Part shown: positions 57,735-64,000 of the stretch, in pieces
Numbering within the stretch: the first letter of the stretch is position 1
Layout: each line of letters starts with the position of its first letter
Assembly (NCBI GenBank): GCA_014058105.1
Contig: JACGCM010002657.1
Location: 1,302,001-1,366,000 of the forward strand
Direction: 5' to 3'
From: Kingdonia uniflora
Lineage: Eukaryota; Streptophyta; Magnoliopsida; Ranunculales; Circaeasteraceae
Length of the DNA stretch: 64,000 bases
Program-made: the position numbers and the translations under genes
Notes under the pieces: generated by a model
Told to the model about the DNA's origin: nothing
Seen by the model: the letters and a program-made list of their open reading frames with translations, nothing else
The model's database searches: none

Positions 57735-59389
57735 GTAAACCACAGTGAGGATCATTTTCTGCTATGTGGTTTGAGAACAGGGGTTTTGGCTGTTTGCTAG
57801 AGATAGGGGGAGAGTCTTTTGAGAGGAGATGAATATTCTTGAGGAGAATTGTGAGTTTGAGAATCTACATCCCCTACTTGAGCATTTCTTATCTAGATCT
57901 ACATGTGGAGTTGCCTTCCCAAGCACTCATTGAGTGCCCTTCAAGGGGTTACTACTCGCGACTATCTTGAGTGGGGACTCCATATATTTAGAATAGAGTT
58001 TGGATCTTCCTTTTCAAAGGGCAAGGCGTCACCAACAATAGTCGGTCTAGAAAAATAAAAGGCAACTCAGTCCCAACCTTATTAGGCTCTAGGACCTTGT
58101 TGTACCCTAGTGGGTATTGCCAGAGTCATGTCACTTTTAAGGCTTCAAACCCTTCTTGTAACCCACCTGGGTCCTTGGATGTGATCCTAATAAGGATTAA
58201 ACCACTACCTGTCAATGACATACACTAAGACATGGTTGGTCTATAGAAAATACCACCTGCCCTAGTCTCCATCTTAGATGGGGTCGAGGCCCAATTAATC
58301 CACCAGGAGTACCCTCTTTTTGAGGTATACCCCTATCCCTCGTTTGTCCTTAGGAAGGGGCTAGGAATAGGGATTTGTCTCACTAAAGGGCACTAATCTT
58401 CCTAGTCCCTCCCTCGTACCTCAATGGATGAGGAGTTTCTAGATCTCCATGTGTACCCATTTACTTAATGGCAAACTCATATGCCTCTAGGCTCTTAAGG
58501 AAGGACACAAGGAATAGAGGCTAAACTCAATTAACAATATTAACTCTCCAAAACCCTCCTTAGGCCATTGAGGGGTAGATCCGAAAGTGATCCAACAACT
58601 TGACTTAGCTAATGGCAACTAAGGGAGGCTAGCTTCCGCCCTAGTCATAACAAAGGAGTTTGGCTGACCATAGCTGGGTTTGTGCCCAAGCAAGTCTAGA
58701 CTAAAACACTTACTCTAAAGCAAATAGCTCTCTCTTGAATTTTATTTCTTTGAGATATGAAGATTACAATTAAGGGGAGGTTTCTTTTATGACAGAAGAA
58801 ACCAATGCCCTTTTACTACATATGCAATCTGGGACTACACAAAATTGTATTTCTATTCTTTTTTTTTTTCATGTATAAAGAGTATCACAGTCATTTGGTA
58901 AAAAACTTGGGTCCGAGTATCCCATACAACCCACAAACATTTGTCTTCCATGGCCTAGGGACGCGTGATCGTCGGTCTGTGGAGGCCACGTGTCTTAATT
59001 TTTGGTTGGACTTCTTCTAGGGTCCTTTTAGATGTTACACCTTACTCTGATCTGGACCTGTCATCCTGGAAAGTGCCAAATGAATTTTGGTCACTCCTGG
59101 GAGATTAAGGAAACGTCTGAGCTATTGGAACTGGTCTCTGATACTTGATATAATTTTGGGCTTGATCTACATTACTTTAACTGTGTTTTGGCTCCTCAAA
59201 TAGCCTCTAGAATAAGGAATGCACAAAGAAGGCTTCTTAAGGTTTTTTACTTTTATTTTGCACTGAGTTTTCTTAGAAGGGTCTAGAATTCTAAAATGGA
59301 GAATATAGTTATTAATCATATTTAATAACTCAGGATGGCTAAAATTACTTTGTTTAGGTATTTAAAATATAAGATTTAAGCACTTATCA
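57735..59389 (-). mobile_element. LTR copy D4
   Basis: Collinear with D1: GTAAACCACAGTGAGGATC, GTGATCCTAATAAGGA, CCAACAACTTGACTTAGCTA, GGGACTACACAAAATTG, ending CACTTATCA. It contains GGTTTCTTTTATGACAG, a TATA/leader-like site. It may be a solo LTR in the gag-like sequence on either side; the target duplication was not resolved. Confidence 0.65.
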
Positions 59390-59639
59390 ACAACCATTCC
59401 TCTCTTGATCGAAATCATGATAAGCTTGAACATTGTTAGATTTTTTTTGCATAAAATTACATAAGTATTATTCTTAAAACTGGCCTTAAGAAAGATTAGG
59501 CAGATAGTGATTACATCGAGTCTGATCTTAAGACTTAGAAACTTCTTAATCATGTCAATGACAACCTAAAATGTATTATAGATGTAATGACTAAAGAAAT
59601 TTCAAATTCAGCACTAAATGTAGAATTACTATAAATATT

Positions 59640-60200
59640 TGTTATACATTTCAATTTTTCAGATGATGGAGATCGTAAATTTATCCCAAAATTTATGACA
59701 GCATCATCTTATTTCAAGAAACAAATGGTCAACCCAAAATCTTCACTACCCTTACCTTCCTCGCCCACTCCATTGCCTTTTCCAGCACCTACCCATAAAA
59801 ACATACAACTTCATTTTCTAAACCTAAGAAGAGTGCCATAGAAAAAACTAATTTTGGGGAGTGCAATACAACTTCATTTGCTGATGAATGCTTTAATACG
59901 AATGACGCAAAGATCCATGATATAGTATAAGCCTTCTCATATGCAACTGAGTATCAAATTTTCCATCAACCTAAATTTAAATATGATGACATTAATGAAT
60001 AAATTGATTGTCAAGAAGTAACCTGTGACATTGTGGCCAATTCTGCAAAATACCATTTTAAGACAATTATTTTAGGTTTGGAACCATCCGTTATTAATCC
60101 ATCACTCCATAAAATACATTCTTCAATAATTTTTCTCTTTCCAAATGAAAATATTTAATTGAAAATTATTAATTCGGAGGTGTATCACATAGTGTGCTTG
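59640..60200 (+). pseudogene. Gag-like remnant, second part
   Basis: Weak + strand frames (SSYFKKQMVNPKSSLPLPS, then proline-rich, later AFSYATEYQIF and LGLEPSVINPS) broken by many stops. No motif is decisive. The downstream GTTTGGGGGTG motif at 60920 supports an Athila-like origin. Confidence 0.3.
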
Positions 60201-60899
60201 CCAAAACCATCTGTCATATTTTCTGGACAATTAACGAGAGTACAGAGGTTTTGAAGGTTTTCAAAGAAAATATCTTCCTCTAAAAATTTAGATTTAAATT
60301 GAACTAATTGATAAGGAAGTATAACTTAATAAGAATCACATCATTTCTCATTGTAAGACGTAATAGTTGCTGGCATGTTTTGAAATCTTTTAAAGAAAAT
60401 GTATTCCCCGTAGATGTCATGTGCAATTTTTTTTGAAAATGTCGCACAAAATTTGTGATAAATAATAATAATACACTAGGAAAAGTTTTAATGAAAAATA
60501 TCTATTGCAGGGAGATAAAAATACATTTATAATAGCTTTTACAAAAATTATCAGCCCAATTAGGTACAGGTGAAGAGAATATCCCTAATGGTGTTCTCTG
60601 ATTCTTTAAAGAGAATCTTCAACCAGGATTCTCCACAATTTTAATATTTTGAGTTCTATTGACCATATTAAAAATTTAAAACTTTGGGGGTCCATTGGTG
60701 AGGCTGAAAACATAAAACTTAACGCTTTATGGGTGGCAACTCGTATTTGCTTTTCATCTCTTCCGAGTTATGCATTTTTTTTAAATAGTGAAAATTAGGT
60801 TTTCAGTCAGTCTATTCTCTTGATTATTTACAAGTATATCTCTCTATCATTTTAATCCCAATACTTAGTATTTTATTTCCATTTATTTTTACGAATCAT

Positions 60900-60931
60900 T
60901 GAGGGTAATGTTTAGTTCAAGTTTGGGGGTG
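60900..60931 (+). other. Polypurine-type 3' motif on the + strand
   Basis: GAGGGTAATGTTTAGTTCAA then GTTTGGGGGTGAAAC corresponds to the reverse complement of the motif in the 3' domains at 17931, 27639, 39194 and 44332. It marks the 3' part of a + strand Athila-like element. Confidence 0.65.
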
Positions 60932-61560
60932 AAACATGCAGTATGCTAGTATGCAATTTAGCAAGTTTATTATATAAAAAAATTTATAATAATATGCTCA
61001 GTATGACTAGTGTCATTGAATTAAGTGAAGTCTGTGAAGTAAATAACTCTAAAACTAGAAGAAAAAAAAGGAGTTAGTAGACACGAGAATAAAGAAGCGA
61101 TTAATGTGCCAGAATAGCACAGTCTGAAAAATTTAGAATAGTTATGGAATAATGTGACAGAATAAAAGTAAAAAATTAAAATCGATATACTATTTGAGTA
61201 TTAACGAAGTTCCCACTAAAAATAGGAATAATTTTCAAATAAAAATGTACCTCATACCAGTTTCAAGGATGCCTAATCACTAAAAAGTACAAATTGAAGT
61301 ACAAAATAGAAAAATACTTTCAAAAGTGTAAAAAGAAATGAAAGAATGGTGCGAACCCGAAATCCTGGTCATGAAGGTGAAAGGTTCTGGTTTGTCTCAT
61401 TTTATGTATGTGGAGTCCCGTGGTCATCTCAGTCAAAAATGGCGACAGAAGTAATACCCCAGACAAGTCTTCTACTATTAACAGCCGAAAAGGTAAGTTG
61501 GCAAGTAGAACTCTGATAAAGGAAAAGCCAAAACGTTTTAACTGTCTTCGTTTTTAAATG
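60932..61560. other. Unassigned AT-rich segment
   Basis: No coding pattern. Probably 3' noncoding retrotransposon sequence following the motif at 60900. Confidence 0.4.
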
Positions 61561-61574
61561 TAATTGAATTTCTT

Positions 61575-61715
61575 CTTCGAACGACTTTGGGTGTTGTTCG
61601 AACGACCTCTGGGAAAAGAAAACCTTTTCAAATGATTTTTAAACTACCCCTTTTTGTAAGCTTATTTGGGTAACTCATTCGAACGACTTTGGGTCTCGTT
61701 TGAACGAGTCTCAGG
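61575..61715. repeat. Two copies of a TTCGAACGACTTTGGGT unit
   Basis: TTCGAACGACTTTGGGTGTT at about 61577 and again TTCGAACGACTTTGGGTCTC at about 61679. Each is followed about 20 bp later by a second TTCGAACGA or TTTGAACGA and a CTCWGGRAAA word. The unit repeats after about 102 bp. Confidence 0.75.
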
Positions 61716-62123
61716 AAAAAAATATTTTCTTATTTAAGCCAACCTTATTTTGTTTATTCACTGACCAAATTTTTGACAGAGTTTATTTTGTGAGCTTTAT
61801 ATTCTATATCAGAGAGACTAACACTGCAACAAATAAAGTTTACCATGCCATCCAATTAATGTCATTTTTTTATAATAATAACATAAATTGTCTAATTTGC
61901 ATTTTGATATCGACACAGACGAGTTCCTATGGGCTTCAAAGTCATTTTAAAAATATATGACGTAAATACACATATTTAACCTCATTTAAAGTCATTTTAG
62001 AAAGTGATGTCAAAAATTTACTAGTAAAACTTTGAGTAATGAAGTCATTTCTTCCCAAATCGACATAGTCTGTGCTAAAATAGATTACGGGTATTAGGAG
62101 GGGAGCTAGTGATGGAGGGATTC
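61716..62123. other. Unassigned segment
   Basis: An open frame at 61700-61960 (+) has no recognised motif. CACTGCAACAAAT at 61829 resembles a CACTA transposon end, but no partner end was found. Confidence 0.35.
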
Positions 62124-62268
62124 TAAGAGAGAGGGAGAGAGCTTTTGTAGGAGCGAGATGTGAAAGAGATGAGAAATGGAGGCGGACATTAGAGTGATGG
62201 ATAAAGCTTTATTTGGAGTGGATCAACTCAATCACTCTAAATCAGATGATCTCTCTCTCTCCCTCTCC
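62124..62268. repeat. Long imperfect inverted repeat
   Basis: A GA-rich tract (62126-62141) pairs with a CT-rich tract (62250-62268), and nearer the centre TTAGAGTGAT (62189-62198) pairs perfectly with ATCACTCTAA (62231-62240). The RNA could fold into an interrupted hairpin of about 145 nt. Confidence 0.65.
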
Positions 62269-63402
62269 TATGTATTCAAGAAGATTCAACGATGAAACTT
62301 TTTAAATCCTCAAATCGCTCATAACTTTGAAAGATGTGAAATTGCTTCACGAATAAATTGCTCCTAAATTATGTTTTGCTTGTCATAGTTCCTTGCTGCT
62401 GAAGAATGAGGCATTAGCTCTACGATAACAAAGTTCAGTTAGTCGAGAGTGGCTTCCAGTATCGAAGTTGTTTTGTTTTGATATAGATTAACTTGATAAT
62501 GGATTTTATTTGATTGCAGTGAAGGTAATACTTTCTTTTGTTGCAGTTAGTCTAGAGTTTCAACTGTCATTTTGTGATCTTAATTTAAACATCTTCAATC
62601 ATCAACTCGAGATTTTACCTAGCATAACTCATTTGGTGTTAATTGGGCCTTTTGTGAATTGTAGCCTTATTTTAAATGCTTTATGTATGGTCCTAGATTA
62701 AAGTAACACGGTAGTGTTAAAAACATCTCAGCATGTACTCAATCATCTTCTAAAAATATCATGCTTCTTAAATAACAGATTGCATTACATTTGCACTTCA
62801 TCTTGTGTGCAAATGTCAAAAGAAAAACCTATTATACATGGGTCGCATTGATGCTTGGTGCAATGAATCCCCCAAAATAATAGTTCTGGTGGATCCCATT
62901 TATGAGTCTTAGTTGGTTCAATGGGATTGATATCTTGTGCCGTTACAGTCTCCCCTCTCATTCTTTTATGTTCTCATTTATGGGCCATCTACCTATTAGT
63001 TTGTCCTCATTTATCCGTAAAGCAACTTGCTAGTATGATATAAAGAGAAGTTGCATATTCTAATCCTAATTGCTTGTTCTCTCTTTTATACTCCCAAGTT
63101 TTCTTCTTTAGAGTCTTCATGGTGTTATATGCAGATCTAGGTGTTAACTTGAAAAGTGGTTCAAACGCCACATTGTAAAGGGAAAAGCAAATGTTTATAT
63201 AACATAATCAGTGATTGCAATTGCATACAAAATGAGAAGTCACCATTGTGGTAGTTCAAGTCATGTTGACATGCTAGGCATCTCAATTTTTTTTTGTGCT
63301 TTCACCCTTAATATATGGTTAATAACTTGTTATTTGTTAAAATTGTGAGAGGGGAAGACTTCAATTCATGCAAGTTTCATTTACTATAGTCTCTCATTTC
63401 AG
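62269..63402. other. Gap left of the ATPase exon
   Basis: No upstream exon of the ATPase is recognised. An open frame at 62510-62701 (+) resembles nothing known. The last 30 bp are T/C-rich and end in a good acceptor (TCTCATTTCAG). Confidence 0.4.
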
Positions 63403-63617
63403 GTTGGAGAATTTACTATTGACAACCTGGCAGGCATTAGCCAAATCTTGTACCGCATTAGTGCTATCAAAAATTGTATGGGTGCAATTATAGGCTTAAT
63501 ATTTTGTGTAGGTCGAGCAATCACAGGAAGTGCTAATCTATTGCAAGATTTGGTCAGTGATGGGTCTTCTCTATTGCTCATTGGTCCTCCAGGAGTTGGA
63601 AAGACCACTATTATAAG
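63403..63617 (+). CDS. Exon of a ycf45/SPD1-like P-loop ATPase
   Basis: A 215-bp open segment between an acceptor (AG at 63401-63402) and a donor (GT at 63618) encodes VGEFTIDNLAGISQILYRIS..., GAIIGLIFCVGRAITG, then SSLLLIGPPGVGKTTIIR. This matches the start of the ATPase domain in the ycf45 family, nuclear-encoded in plants (Arabidopsis SPD1 and relatives), with a complete Walker A motif. In the family an R-G-I-E...LHRISAIR pattern precedes the P-loop; here it is IS-Q-I-L-Y-R-I-S-A-I-K. Those proteins act in chloroplasts, some in early plastid development. The frame has no stop. The following exons would lie beyond the window; upstream exons are not found within 3 kb, so it is either a gene with long introns or a captured fragment. 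Confidence 0.65.
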
Positions 63618-64000
63618 GTTCTCTTGACGTACTTGTTACTAACAGAAAATAACTTTCAAAAATCATCTATAATTATTTTAGGTAAAATCTGCGAAGTGTC
63701 TCATTTCCTGTAATGGGGATTAGTCAATGAAGCAATTATTCAAAGTCATTTGCTACTTTATATAGAAGTATCTTTATTAATTGTATAACTGTTAGCTTCT
63801 GTTAACCCCTAAAAGAAGATAACTACTTTATTTTCTTAAAATAGTCTATTTGATTATACTATTGCTCTTTTATATGGGGTCAAATCCCCACAAAATGCAC
63901 AATTTTGATTCACTCAATCTCTAGTTATAGGATTTATTGGACTATTAGTTCATTTTAGTTAGACCGGTTGGGGAATTATTGTAGATTTAGACATTATATG
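63618..64000 (+). other. Intron-like AT-rich DNA to the window end
   Basis: Starts with a GT donor; no second ATPase exon is recognised before the end. Confidence 0.45.

Noticed and set aside
61829..62118. CACTGCAACAAAT as the end of a CACTA transposon
   Set aside because: The only candidate partner, CACTAGC near 62118 in reverse complement, shares no inverted repeat beyond the first bases, and no 3-bp target duplication is seen.

Overview
The window is AT-rich plant nuclear DNA from a repeat-rich angiosperm genome. The evidence is Athila-like Ty3 LTR retrotransposons, Mutator-like elements (MULEs) with MuDR-type transposases, spliced remnants of plant gene families (PDR-type ABCG transporter, serpin, MAP70) and plant-style intron borders. 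I see no intact host gene, no tRNA or rRNA gene and no prokaryotic feature. Nearly everything is mobile DNA in various states of decay, much of it nested.

Layout. 1-2021: mostly featureless, with a decayed zinc-knuckle relic. 2022-4909: three fragments of unrelated host genes lie head to tail on the + strand (ABCG/PDR exons, the C-terminal part of a serpin, MAP70 exons); the two multi-exon fragments keep their introns, so copying was at DNA level. 5632-9463: remnant of a MULE (MULE-1) with a transposase (+) facing a convergent gene (-) that encodes two GRF-type zinc fingers. 9535 to about 13690: a large LTR-like insertion carrying TTCGAA-rich tandem repeats. 14665-18973: an Athila-type LTR (family D), its 3' domain and a decayed transposon ORF (element F). 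18974-33562: MULE-2, the second member of the MULE family, with about 240-bp terminal inverted repeats and the same convergent pair of genes. It sits inside F and is itself interrupted by element E (25215-32592), an Athila-like element that has lost all of pol. 34640-36881 and 52524-52990: an old Athila-like element (H). Its gag was hit by a younger Athila-like element bordered by the 5-bp duplication GAATT (36882-52523), which later underwent a 5.2-kb internal tandem duplication and so now has three LTRs. 53110-61000: several family D LTRs in both orientations and weak gag relics. 63403-63617: one clean exon of a ycf45/SPD1-like P-loop ATPase, either a real gene running off the right edge or another fragment.

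The most interesting points are (i) the MULE family with a convergent tandem-GRF zinc-finger gene, present in two independent copies; (ii) the ABCG-serpin-MAP70 mosaic beside one of them; (iii) the pol-less element E, which couples a gag C-terminus to an acidic reading frame of unknown role; and (iv) RNA stem-loops in the Athila-like 5' leaders (a GAAA-capped hairpin and a tandem pair of C-stem/G-stem loops) conserved between two families, with wobble and compensatory changes. All coordinates were read by eye. Family names are by motif recognition, not database search.
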